Assembly: GCA_900540785.1 (NCBI GenBank)
Contig: UQHF01000011.1
Coordinates: forward strand, 1-64,000
Reading direction: 5' to 3'
DNA length: 64,000 bases
Origin: an uncultured Blautia sp.
GTDB taxonomy: Bacteria; Bacillota; Clostridia; Lachnospirales; Lachnospiraceae
A program made the translations under genes and the position numbers. Numbering within the stretch: position 1 is the first letter of the stretch; every line of letters begins with the position of its first letter. Below are positions 36,451 to 44,759 of this stretch, in pieces. The notes below the pieces were generated by a model, which was not told the origin of the DNA, did not search any database, and saw only the letters and a program-made list of their open reading frames with translations.

Positions 36451-37458
36451 ATGAAACGTAACATGAAAGAATGGGTAGCAGAATGTATTAACAATCCGGT
36501 AAAAAAGGCAATGCCGATCCTCTCCTTCCCGGGAGTACAGATCATCGGACATACAGTAGATGAGCTTGTAAAAAGCGGCGAACTTCAGGCACAGTGTATG
36601 AAAGCCATTGCAGACCGTTTTGACACAGGCGTGGCATTCAGCCTTATGGACCTTTCCGTTGAGGCAGAGGCGTTCGGAAGCCCGGTTCACTACAGCGAGG
36701 ACGATGTACCGACTGTTCATGCAGCTCTTGTACATGATGAGGACGAGGCGGAAGCCCTTAAAGTTCCAAAGGTTGGAGATGGAAGAACAGGAGAATGTGT
36801 AAAAGGTATTGAGCTTGCATGCCAGCAGATTACAGACCGCCCGGTACTTGCAGGAATTATCGGACCGTATTCTCTTGCAGGAAGACTTCTTGATATGACA
36901 GAAATCATGATTCTCTGTTATGAAGAGCCGGAAATGGTAGAGACAGTTCTTGAGAAAGCTACAGAATTCCTGATTGAATACGCAAAAGCGTTTAAGGCAG
37001 TGGGAGCAAACGGTATTGCTATGGCAGAGCCAGCGGCAGGACTTCTTTCTCCGAACCTGATCGACGAGTTTTCAACACCTTATGTAAACAGAATCCGCGA
37101 GGCAGTAGAAGATGAAAACTTTGTAGTTCTTTATCATAACTGTGGAAATATCGAGCCTCTCATTAACAATGTCAAGGATATTGACGCACTTGCATACAGC
37201 TTCGGAAATGCCATTGACATTGAGACAACCTTAAAGGCGTTCCCATCAGACAAAATGATCATCGGAAACATTGACCCTGCAGGAACAATCCGCCAGGGAA
37301 CACCGGAACAGATCCGCAAAGAAACACTTGAGCTTATGGAACGCTGCTGCAAATATCCGAACTTCGTGATTGCCAGCGGTTGTGACATTCCGCCGATGAG
37401 CCCGCTTGAAAATATTCAGGCATTCTTCGACGCTGTAAAAGAATTTTACGAGAAATAA
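36451..37458 (+). CDS. UroD-family methyltransferase, MtaA/CmuA-like (system D, second copy)
   Basis: 335 residues. The Zn site is canonical for MtaA-like methyltransferases: His229 and Cys231 (YHNCGN) and Cys311 (SGCDIPP). The segments FPGVQIIGHTVDELV, AGIIGPYSLAGRL and GNIDPAGTIRQGTPE are typical. It differs from the two copies with a His third ligand, so a different step is likely. It might move the methyl group between the corrinoid protein and a second acceptor, or act on another substrate. GGAGTG precedes the ATG. The next genes encode a PocR-like regulator (divergent from the corrinoid gene), the corrinoid protein and the activator. Confidence 0.82.
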   Translation: MKRNMKEWVAECINNPVKKAMPILSFPGVQIIGHTVDELVKSGELQAQCMKAIADRFDTGVAFSLMDLSVEAEAFGSPVHYSEDDVPTVHAALVHDEDEAEALKVPKVGDGRTGECVKGIELACQQITDRPVLAGIIGPYSLAGRLLDMTEIMILCYEEPEMVETVLEKATEFLIEYAKAFKAVGANGIAMAEPAAGLLSPNLIDEFSTPYVNRIREAVEDENFVVLYHNCGNIEPLINNVKDIDALAYSFGNAIDIETTLKAFPSDKMIIGNIDPAGTIRQGTPEQIRKETLELMERCCKYPNFVIASGCDIPPMSPLENIQAFFDAVKEFYEK

Positions 37459-37464
37459 GGGGTA

Positions 37465-37510
37465 AAGCTGCTATATTAAGAGCGTAAGTTCTTAGTATAG
37501 CAGCTTTTTT
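37465..37510. terminator. Bidirectional terminator between convergent methyltransferase and PocR-like genes
   Basis: A perfect 11-base stem AAGCTGCTATA/TATAGCAGCTT, with inner TTAAGA/TTCTTA pairs, is flanked by a T-run to the right. It overlaps the stop of the minus-strand gene. Confidence 0.9.
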
Positions 37511-38759
37511 ATCGGTACTGTTTTGGGGTCAGACCGGTGTATTTTTTGAAGACTTTTGAGAAATAGCTCTGGTCTTCGAAGCCCGTGGCAAGGGAAATAT
37601 CAATAATGGAATAATCGGTATTGGACAGAAGGCGTTTGCTTTCCTCGATCCGGACCATGTTCAGGTATTCCTTGAAGGAAGAACCGGTGGACTGCTTGAA
37701 CAGGGTGGAAAAATAGGCAGGATTCAGATGAACGTGGTCTGCCACCTCGTCCAGAGTAAGGCTTCTGGAAAAATTCTGGGAAATATAGCGGATCGCTTTT
37801 TTTGTAATTTCATTTCCTTTCGATGGAATATAGTTAAACATACAGTCTGTAAAAACATCTATGGTTTCCTGCAGCTTATAACACAGGTCGTCAAGGTCTG
37901 TGATATTCTGCAGAGACATGAGGAATTGATTATTTACTTTCAGGACACTGTCACTTGTGGCTCCTCCTTCAATGGCTGCTCTGGAAAGAAGAGAGGAAAG
38001 CTCAAGTGCTCGTGATTTTACAACTTCAAGATTATTTCCCTCAGCAAAAAAAACATATCCCAGAAGGTCGTTTAAGAGCGCCTTCGCCTGTTCCGTATCC
38101 CCTGTTTTCAGCTTTGTGATCAGGGCTTTTTCTTTTTCATACGGGTAAACACGGCTGTTTACCTGTGGGGAAGCCTTGTACATCTGGATGGACTCATTGA
38201 TTTTTGACTGCTGATAAAGCTTATTGTGGTTTAAGTTAAACTGTGCACGGCTGTCCGTCACAAGACCGGAGCACATATAGTAAAGCATACGGCTTATGTA
38301 AGTAACCTTCGAAGGCTCGAAAACAGGGAGACTGCCTGCTTCTTCATACATTTCCAGAAGAGGAGCTGTAGGAATGGAATATTTTTCCCCTATATCGGAT
38401 AAGAGAAGGGAATCCGGTTCTCCCATAAGGAAAGGGCCTGCAAGGATAGAGCCGAGAAGTACGTTATTATTTGTAAGAGGAAACACAATATGGTTTAAGT
38501 TGGAATGGCAGGAAAAAATATAAGTTTCTCCAAGACTCATGGCAAGCTTGCTCGCGCTTGAGTGAAGCTTTGTACAAGATTCTCCTTTTGGGAGAAAATG
38601 TTTGAAAATTTTACAGTAATTATGAGAATCTCCAAAAGCGTCCAGAATCTCTCCGGTCTCATCAAGAACCTGAACAGGAAGACCGATACATTCATAAAAA
38701 GTTTCAAGGAGTTCCCGAAGCTTTCTTTTTTCAATAATGGAATATAAGATAGGCTGCAT
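37509..38759 (-). CDS. AraC-family regulator with PocR-like ligand-binding domain
   Basis: 416 residues on the minus strand. The N-terminal PocR domain (about 5-165) includes FYECIGLPVQVLDETGEIL, a cysteine-containing KGESCTKLHSSA segment and HIVFPLTNNNVLLGSILAGPF. A central helical region follows, then the AraC HTH (LDEVADHVHLNPAYFSTLFKQS and GFEDQSYFSKVFKKYTGLTP). PocR domains sense small molecules in propanediol/cobalamin regulons and are common beside methanol and methylamine corrinoid systems (established). It is divergent from the corrinoid protein gene and convergent with the methyltransferase gene, so it probably activates both. Confidence 0.9.
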   Translation of the reverse strand: MQPILYSIIEKRKLRELLETFYECIGLPVQVLDETGEILDAFGDSHNYCKIFKHFLPKGESCTKLHSSASKLAMSLGETYIFSCHSNLNHIVFPLTNNNVLLGSILAGPFLMGEPDSLLLSDIGEKYSIPTAPLLEMYEEAGSLPVFEPSKVTYISRMLYYMCSGLVTDSRAQFNLNHNKLYQQSKINESIQMYKASPQVNSRVYPYEKEKALITKLKTGDTEQAKALLNDLLGYVFFAEGNNLEVVKSRALELSSLLSRAAIEGGATSDSVLKVNNQFLMSLQNITDLDDLCYKLQETIDVFTDCMFNYIPSKGNEITKKAIRYISQNFSRSLTLDEVADHVHLNPAYFSTLFKQSTGSSFKEYLNMVRIEESKRLLSNTDYSIIDISLATGFEDQSYFSKVFKKYTGLTPKQYR

Positions 38760-38787
38760 AAAATTCTCTCCTTAAATCTGAAAAAAA

Positions 38788-38891
38788 TACCAAAATGTTA
38801 ATTTATACTTGTATCATACACGAAAAAACAAAAAAAATATACAGGTTTTCTAAAAAAACTCCACAAAAATTTTGGTAAAAACTTATATAAT
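38788..38891. promoter_or_regulatory. Divergent control region of PocR-like regulator and corrinoid protein gene
   Basis: TACCAAAAT at 38788-38796 and its exact reverse complement ATTTTGGTA at 38869-38877 mark a possible two-site operator. A TATAAT at 38886-38891 serves the corrinoid gene, with the right site placed over the -35 region, as expected for an AraC-type activator. A minus-strand TATGAT near 38814 could serve the regulator gene. Confidence 0.5.
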
Positions 38892-38984
38892 AGCATCATA
38901 AAAACAAGCAGCAAAAAAGCTGTTCAGAGTTTGTGGAAGCTCTGGTACAAAAAAAGAAGAGGGATAAATGAGGAGGATTTAAAA

Positions 38985-39638
38985 ATGTCAGCAGAAATTA
39001 TTAATGAGATTTCAGAATTTTTACAGAAAGGCCGCGCAAAAAACGTAAAAAAACTTGTTGAGGAAGCGCTTGCACAGGGACTTGATCCAAAAGAAATTTT
39101 AAATGACGGGCTTCTTGCAGGAATGATGATCGTGGGTGGAAAATTCAAGAGAAACGAAGTTTTCGTACCGGAGGTTCTTGTAGCTGCAAGAGCAATGTCA
39201 GCCGGAATTTCCATTCTTGAACCAAAGCTTGTTGAAGTTGGAAATGAACCGATTGGAAAAGCTGTAGTTGGGACTGTAAAGGGTGACCTTCACGATATTG
39301 GAAAGAACCTTGTTGTTATGATGTTAAAAGGAGCAGGTTTCGAGATTTATGACCTGGGAACAGACGTTGATGCGGATACATTTATTGCAAAGGCAGAAGA
39401 GGTTGGTGCAGATGTGATTGGTATGTCTGCACTTCTTACAACAACAATGCCGAATATGAAAGATGTAGTTGACGAGTTAAATGAGAGAGGTTTAAGAGAG
39501 AAATATATTGTTATGGTAGGCGGAGCGCCGGTAAATGATACATTTGCCCAGCAGATTGGTGCCGACTATTATACAGCAGACGCACCGTCCGCAGCAGAGG
39601 TTGCAAAAGAGGCAGTTCTGAAGAGAAAATCAGCATAA
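38985..39638 (+). CDS. Corrinoid (cobalamin-binding) methyltransferase protein, MtaC/MtvC-like
   Basis: 217 residues from the ATG at 38985, which has AGGAGG directly upstream; an upstream in-frame start at 38931 lacks one. The N-terminal four-helix cap (about 1-85) precedes the Rossmann-type B12-binding domain. The base-off cobalamin motif DLHDIGKNLV supplies the lower His ligand, followed by GMSALLTTTMPNMK and VGGAPVND. It carries the methyl group on cobalt between methyltransferases. The gene is next to its reductive activator (39715) and near two UroD-family methyltransferases, the standard neighbourhood of a corrinoid demethylase system. Confidence 0.94.
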   Translation: MSAEIINEISEFLQKGRAKNVKKLVEEALAQGLDPKEILNDGLLAGMMIVGGKFKRNEVFVPEVLVAARAMSAGISILEPKLVEVGNEPIGKAVVGTVKGDLHDIGKNLVVMMLKGAGFEIYDLGTDVDADTFIAKAEEVGADVIGMSALLTTTMPNMKDVVDELNERGLREKYIVMVGGAPVNDTFAQQIGADYYTADAPSAAEVAKEAVLKRKSA

Positions 39639-39660
39639 ATCCACGAAAGTATCGTGTGGG

Positions 39661-39703
39661 AGAAGGCATTGCGTGAGGAAACCCGCGCGTGCCTTCTTTT
39701 TTT
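39661..39703 (+). terminator. Terminator or attenuator between corrinoid and activator genes
   Basis: AGAAGGCA pairs with TGCCTTCT, with GCG/CGC inner pairs, followed by seven T. It lies directly before AGGAGG of the activator gene. Readthrough would keep the activator substoichiometric to the carrier protein, which suits a catalytic reactivase (inference). Confidence 0.85.
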
Positions 39704-39714
39704 AGGAGGCAGAC

Positions 39715-41898
39715 ATGGAGAATTTTTACGAGCTTCACAACCTGAAGTTTAAAATACAGAAAGAATCCGTTTTAAAAGCAATGGACTGTTACGAGGACAG
39801 CCCTGTATACGAGGAAGTTGTAGATACATACGACGAAATTTATGAGGAGATGCTCTCCCTTGTGGAACCGGTGGGGATTCTTGGATTCGGCACGCTTCCG
39901 GAACCGGTTGCGACAGAAAAATATAAGGCGGGAACACCGGTCGTATATATGGTAATGAGCATCGGAAACGGCATCAAGGAAGAGAGTACAAAGGCCTTTC
40001 AGGAAGGCGATTATGTAAAAGGAATGCTCACAGATGCGATGGCGGATGACGCTCTTTTTTCTATGGAGGAGCAGGTGCTTGAGAAATTAAAGGAAGTCTG
40101 CAGTGAGCATAAGGTGGGTGTTCTTGCACGTCTGGAAGCGCCTCATGATATTTCTATGGAATCTCAGAAAGTGGCATGGGAACATCTGGAACTAAAGCGC
40201 AGATTTGGAATTGATATAAGCTCGGGATTTATGTTTGATCCTGTAAAAACCTCCTGTCAGGTCTTCATTTTAACGGATGATGCAGACAGTTTTAAGGCAC
40301 AGCATGACTGCCGGAAGTGCCCGAATATCCACTGCCGTCTCCGCAATATTCCAGATACAGAGGTTGTGGTACACAGAGGTCAGGACACAAAAACAATTCT
40401 TGTAAAAGAGGGAGAAAGTCTTCTTGACGCTTTTATCCGTCAGGAAATTTATATCAGCGCGCCATGCGGCGGTAAAGGGCGATGCGGAAAATGCGGCGTT
40501 CAGGTTTTACAGGGAAACACATGGATTTCTGACGAGGATAAAAAAATATATTCAGAGGAAGAACTGGGCGCAGGCTGGCGGCTTTCCTGCTGTCTCTATC
40601 CCACAGAGGAGCTGGAAATTTCTGTTTCCCAGAGCGACGAATCCTTATTTGAGGCAGTGGGAGAAACAGAAAATGCAGAAGAAAGCGGTACAGAAGAAAC
40701 GTTTTATAATGTTGCCGCAGACATAGGAACAACGACCATTGCCATGTCTTTAATTGGCGGGGAAAGCGGCAAAGTGTCCCATACAGTGACTTCCGTAAAC
40801 AGCCAGAGAGCATATGGCGCAGACGTGATTTCCAGAATCCAGGCTTCTGTTGACGGGAAAAAAGAGGAGCTTCAAAAATCCATACAGAAGGATTTACAGG
40901 ATTGTCTGGAAAAGCTTTTAAAAGAAAAAGAACTTTTGGGAGAACAGGTCAAAACCGTTGTTATAAGCGGAAATACCACAATGGGACATCTTCTGATGGG
41001 TTACGACTGCGATACTCTCGGCGTATATCCTTTTACACCTGTAAATATTGATTTTATAAAAGGAACGGAAGAGATTTTTGGCACAGATCAATTCGGTAAA
41101 AAAGAAGTGATCCTTCTTCCCGGCATTTCCACATATGTAGGCGGAGATATTGTGTCAGGAATGTACGCGTATGATTTTACAGAAAAAGAAGAAGTCTGCG
41201 TTTTTATAGACCTTGGCACAAACGGGGAAATGGGAATCGGAAATAAAGAGAAAATTCTTGTGACCTCCACAGCGGCAGGTCCTGCGTTTGAGGGCGGAAA
41301 TATTACCTGGGGTATGGGAAGTGTGCCCGGCGCAATCTGTTCTGTAAAGCTTAACGGTACAGATGCAGAGGTAAAAACAATCCGGGACGAAGCGCCGCAG
41401 GGAATCTGCGGAACAGGCGTAGTGGAAACAGCGGCAGAGCTTGTGCGTGAAGAAATTGTGGATGAGACAGGCGCCCTTGACGAGGATTATTTTGACGATG
41501 GATTTCCGCTGGCAGAGACTTCGAACGGAAGAGAAATCGTGTTTACACAAAAGGATATGCGGGAAATCCAGCTTGCAAAAGCGGCTGTGCGCGCAGGTGT
41601 GGAAACCCTTCTTCTCCGATATGGCGTGAAAAAAGAAGAGGTTTCAAAAGTGTATCTTGCAGGAGGTTTTGGCTATAAGCTGAACACAGATAAGGCGATT
41701 GCGATCGGTATGATTCCGGAGGAATGGGCAGACAGAATTATTGCAGTAGGAAACAGCTCTCTTTCAGGAGCCTGTAAATACTTAAAAGACAAAAACGGGG
41801 ACAAAACCATAGAAAAGCTGATAAGCATTTCGGAAGAAATCAATCTGTCGGCAGATAAAGAATTTAATGAATTTTATATGGATGCGATGTTTTTGTAA
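39715..41898 (+). CDS. RACo-type reductive activator of corrinoid protein with N-terminal extension
   Basis: 727 residues. The C-terminal part (about 331-727) is the ASKHA-fold DUF4445/RACo domain (AADIGTTTIAMSL, SGNTTMGHLL, FIDLGTNGEMGIG, YLAGGFGYKL), which uses ATP to return Co(II) to Co(I). Before it lies a plant-type [2Fe-2S] ferredoxin domain (about 221-310; CGGKGRCGKCGVQV and a later Cys pair in LSCCLYP). The first about 215 residues are extra and resemble the MetH reactivation-domain group; they end in a CRKCPNIHC cluster. That fits a fused electron or methyl input module (inference). AGGAGG precedes the ATG. Confidence 0.9.
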   Translation: MENFYELHNLKFKIQKESVLKAMDCYEDSPVYEEVVDTYDEIYEEMLSLVEPVGILGFGTLPEPVATEKYKAGTPVVYMVMSIGNGIKEESTKAFQEGDYVKGMLTDAMADDALFSMEEQVLEKLKEVCSEHKVGVLARLEAPHDISMESQKVAWEHLELKRRFGIDISSGFMFDPVKTSCQVFILTDDADSFKAQHDCRKCPNIHCRLRNIPDTEVVVHRGQDTKTILVKEGESLLDAFIRQEIYISAPCGGKGRCGKCGVQVLQGNTWISDEDKKIYSEEELGAGWRLSCCLYPTEELEISVSQSDESLFEAVGETENAEESGTEETFYNVAADIGTTTIAMSLIGGESGKVSHTVTSVNSQRAYGADVISRIQASVDGKKEELQKSIQKDLQDCLEKLLKEKELLGEQVKTVVISGNTTMGHLLMGYDCDTLGVYPFTPVNIDFIKGTEEIFGTDQFGKKEVILLPGISTYVGGDIVSGMYAYDFTEKEEVCVFIDLGTNGEMGIGNKEKILVTSTAAGPAFEGGNITWGMGSVPGAICSVKLNGTDAEVKTIRDEAPQGICGTGVVETAAELVREEIVDETGALDEDYFDDGFPLAETSNGREIVFTQKDMREIQLAKAAVRAGVETLLLRYGVKKEEVSKVYLAGGFGYKLNTDKAIAIGMIPEEWADRIIAVGNSSLSGACKYLKDKNGDKTIEKLISISEEINLSADKEFNEFYMDAMFL

Positions 41899-41908
41899 TG
41901 GGGGAAAT

Positions 41909-41931
41909 GGGCGGGAGACTGCCCGTTTTTC
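41909..41931 (+). terminator. Weak terminator after the activator gene
   Basis: A short stem (CGGG/CCCG or GGGC/GCCC, alternative pairings) is followed by TTTTT. It ends the corrinoid operon just before the T-box promoter. Confidence 0.55.
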
Positions 41932-41942
41932 TTTCCTTACTC

Positions 41943-42247
41943 TTTACAAACCCTATGAAATATGATAGGATTTTTACATACGAAAACTCATGGAAGAAGA
42001 GAGTACATTTGCACACCGCATTACAGAGAAATCCCATATGGTGAGAGGGATATGTATGGAGCAGATGGAAGATGGCTTTGGAGAGGCACTGCTGAGGGCG
42101 ACTTAGGCAGTGACAGGTTCGCCTGTTACAGCGACAGGGTATAAGGAAGTACCTGATAAGGTTTCTGCTGTGAAGCTGGAACGAAAAGAAGTGGTAACAC
42201 GGGTAACGCTCGTCTTCTCAGTATATGAGAGGACGTTTTTTTATACT
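41943..42247 (+). promoter_or_regulatory. T-box leader (probably tRNA-Met responsive) with promoter
   Basis: A promoter TTTACA (41943) / TAGGAT (41966), 17 bases apart, leads to a T-box RNA. Stem I contains AGAGAA and GGTGAGA motifs. The antiterminator holds GTGGTAACACGGGTAACGCTC, with TGGT to pair with an ACCA tRNA end. A perfect terminator CGTCTTCTC/GAGAGGACG with a T-run ends at 42243. Specifier candidates ATG lie at 42065 and 42072, matching the downstream metG. The terminator is 560 bases before metG, far more than usual. Confidence 0.88.
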
Positions 42248-42370
42248 ATAGGAAATTACTCTGTAATGTTCCATAGCATAAAAAACGCTTCGCGTAGGAG
42301 CGCACTGCGGCGGAAAAGAAATATGTCGCTAAAGCGACCCGCCGCAGGCGGAGAATCTCACAAGAGAAAT
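42246..42370. repeat. Hairpin-rich intergenic element between T-box and metG
   Basis: A hairpin CTATAGGAA/TTCCATAG (42246-42277) is followed by a nested palindrome: CTGCGGCGG (42305) and CCGCCGCAG (42339) enclose GTCGCT/AGCGAC (42325-42338). The GC-rich core contrasts with AT-rich flanks. It looks like a mosaic intergenic repeat; no coding potential is seen. Confidence 0.6.
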
Positions 42371-42395
42371 TCTTTGTTAACTGGGGAAGACTGAA

Positions 42396-42709
42396 ATAGG
42401 CGATATTTAAAGTTTTGAAAATAAAATCCTATATTTTACAGGCAATTATAGGGCGCAATCCTGTTTTCCTTATTTTTCGCCTATAGTTTTCCAGATTAAA
42501 GTAGGCGGAAATTTTATGTTGGAAGATTTTAACTGAATTTTTCGAGACTTAAAGTAGGCGGAAATGTCATATTAGAGTATTCCACCTGATTTTGGACTTA
42601 AAATAATAGGATGAAACATAGACTTCCTCTATTTTCGCTTATTTTCCAGAGAAAAAAGTAGGCTATAAAAGGAAAAACAAAAATATCTGCCTATTTTGTC
42701 CTGATTTTT
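42396..42709. repeat. Degenerate 52-bp tandem array, about six units
   Basis: The motif RTAGGCGGAAAT or a variant starts at 42396, 42448, 42501, 42554, 42606 and 42658, giving spacings of 52, 53, 53, 52 and 52. Units 3 and 4 share GACTTAAA or ATTAAA ahead of GTAGGCGGAAAT; the others are diverged. The region is non-coding and AT-rich and lies in the metG leader. No spacer/repeat division like CRISPR is seen. Confidence 0.7.
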
Positions 42710-42802
42710 TACAAACAGAGCCCCAAATTACCTACTGTAATATCAAAAATAAGCCCCCTGCCCTGAATAATAAAAATCTATATAAAGAAAAAGGAGACAA
42801 TC

Positions 42803-44758
42803 ATGGAAAAGCAGAAGTATTATATTACAACAGCCATTGCCTATACATCAGGCAAACCTCACATTGGAAATACTTACGAGGCAGTTCTGGCAGATGCCAT
42901 TGCCCGCTACAAAAGACAGCAGGGTTATGATGTATTTTTCCAGACAGGAACAGATGAGCATGGACAGAAGATTGAGATGAAGGCGGCAGAAGCCGGAATT
43001 ACACCGAAGGAATTTGTAGACAATGTTTCCGGTGAAATTAAAAACATCTGGGATATGATGAACACATCTTATGACAAATTTATTCGTACAACAGATGAAG
43101 ACCACGAAAAGCAGGTTCAGAAGATTTTCAAAAAAATGTATGCAAAAGGGGATATTTATAAAGGACATTATGAGGGAATGTACTGTACTCCATGTGAGTC
43201 CTTCTTTACAGAATCTCAGCTTGTAGACGGAAAATGCCCGGACTGCGGACGTCCCTGCGTTCCTGCAAAAGAGGAGGCATATTTCTTTAAAATGAGCAAA
43301 TATGCAGACCGTCTTATTGAGCACATTAACACACATCCGGAATTTATTCAGCCGGAATCCCGTAAAAATGAGATGATGAATAACTTCCTTCTTCCGGGAC
43401 TTCAGGATCTTTGTGTATCCAGAACTTCCTTTAAGTGGGGAATCCCGGTAGATTTTGACCCGAACCATGTGGTTTATGTATGGCTGGACGCGCTCACAAA
43501 CTATATCACAGGTATTGGATACGACTGTGATGGAGAAAGCACAGAGCAGTTTAAGAAAGACTGGCCTGCAGACCTTCATCTGATCGGAAAAGACATTATC
43601 CGTTTCCATACGATTTACTGGCCGATTTTCCTGATGTCACTTGATCTTCCGCTTCCGAAGCAGGTATTCGGTCATCCGTGGCTTCTCCAGGGAGACGGAA
43701 AAATGAGCAAATCCAAAGGAAACGTGATTTATGCTGATGAGCTTGTAGATTTCTTTGGCGTAGACGCAGTCCGTTACTTTGTTCTTCACGAGATGCCGTT
43801 TGAAAACGACGGTGTGATCACATGGGAGCTGATGGTGGAACGATTAAATTCCGAGCTTGCGAACACACTTGGAAATCTTGTAAACAGAACGATTTCCATG
43901 TCAAACAAATATTTTGGCGGCGTTGTGGAAAACAAGGGCGTGTGCGAACCGGTTGACGAGGATATGAAATCCTTTATCCTTTCTGTTCCGGGCAAGGTTG
44001 AGGAAAAAATGGACAAGCTTCGTGTGGCAGACGCTATGACAGAGGTATTTTCTATCTTTAAGCGCTGCAACAAATATATTGACGAGACAATGCCGTGGGC
44101 GCTTGCAAAAGACGAGGAGAAAAAAGACCGTCTTGCAACGGTTCTCTATAATCTGGTAGAAGGTATCTGCATTGGCGCGACTCTTCTGGAATCCTTTATG
44201 CCGGAGACAACACAGCGCATTCTTTCCCAGCTTCATGCAGAAGGAAGAACTCTGGAAGACTTAAAGACGTTCGGTCTTTATCCGTCAGGAAATAAAGTAA
44301 CAGAGAAACCGGAAATCCTCTTTGCCCGCCTTGACTTAAAAGAAGTGATGGAAAAAGTAGAAGCTCTTCATCCGGCAGCAAAAGAGGAAGAGAAAAAAGA
44401 GGACGAAAACGTGATCGACCTCGAGGCAAAACCGGAAATTACATTTGAGGATTTTGAAAAGCTTCAGTTCCAGATTGGAGAAATCATTGCCTGTGAGGCG
44501 GTAAAAAAATCGAAAAAACTTCTCTGCTCTCAGGTGAAGATCGGAAGCCAGGTACGCCAGATCGTATCCGGAATCAAGGCTCATTATTCACCGGAAGAGA
44601 TGGTAGGCAAAAAGGTTATGGTAGTGACAAACTTAAAACCTGCAAAACTTGCGGGAGTTTTAAGCGAGGGCATGATTCTCTGTGCGGAGGACGCAGAGGG
44701 AAATCTTGCACTTATGACACCTGAGAAAAATATGCCTGCAGGAGCGGAGGTGTGCTGA
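42803..44758 (+). CDS. metG: Methionyl-tRNA synthetase
   Basis: 651 residues. The class I motifs HIGN (KPHIGNTYEA, near residue 20) and KMSKS (DGKMSKSKGN, near 298) are intact. The Zn knuckle is CTPCESFF...CPDCGRPC (about 131-152). The C-terminal OB-fold tRNA-binding domain (from about 545; FQIGEIIACEAVKKSKKL) is fused, as in many bacteria. It charges tRNA-Met. A T-box leader 560 bases upstream explains regulation by uncharged tRNA. A GGAGA site precedes the ATG. Confidence 0.97.
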   Translation: MEKQKYYITTAIAYTSGKPHIGNTYEAVLADAIARYKRQQGYDVFFQTGTDEHGQKIEMKAAEAGITPKEFVDNVSGEIKNIWDMMNTSYDKFIRTTDEDHEKQVQKIFKKMYAKGDIYKGHYEGMYCTPCESFFTESQLVDGKCPDCGRPCVPAKEEAYFFKMSKYADRLIEHINTHPEFIQPESRKNEMMNNFLLPGLQDLCVSRTSFKWGIPVDFDPNHVVYVWLDALTNYITGIGYDCDGESTEQFKKDWPADLHLIGKDIIRFHTIYWPIFLMSLDLPLPKQVFGHPWLLQGDGKMSKSKGNVIYADELVDFFGVDAVRYFVLHEMPFENDGVITWELMVERLNSELANTLGNLVNRTISMSNKYFGGVVENKGVCEPVDEDMKSFILSVPGKVEEKMDKLRVADAMTEVFSIFKRCNKYIDETMPWALAKDEEKKDRLATVLYNLVEGICIGATLLESFMPETTQRILSQLHAEGRTLEDLKTFGLYPSGNKVTEKPEILFARLDLKEVMEKVEALHPAAKEEEKKEDENVIDLEAKPEITFEDFEKLQFQIGEIIACEAVKKSKKLLCSQVKIGSQVRQIVSGIKAHYSPEEMVGKKVMVVTNLKPAKLAGVLSEGMILCAEDAEGNLALMTPEKNMPAGAEVC

Positions 44759-44759
44759 T

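Noticed and set aside
42396..42709. CRISPR array
   Set aside because: The period is constant but the repeat part is short and drifting, there are no clear spacers, and no cas gene is present.
42848..43609. Minus-strand frame of 253 codons inside metG
   Set aside because: Antisense shadow of a highly conserved gene; no motif and no start context.
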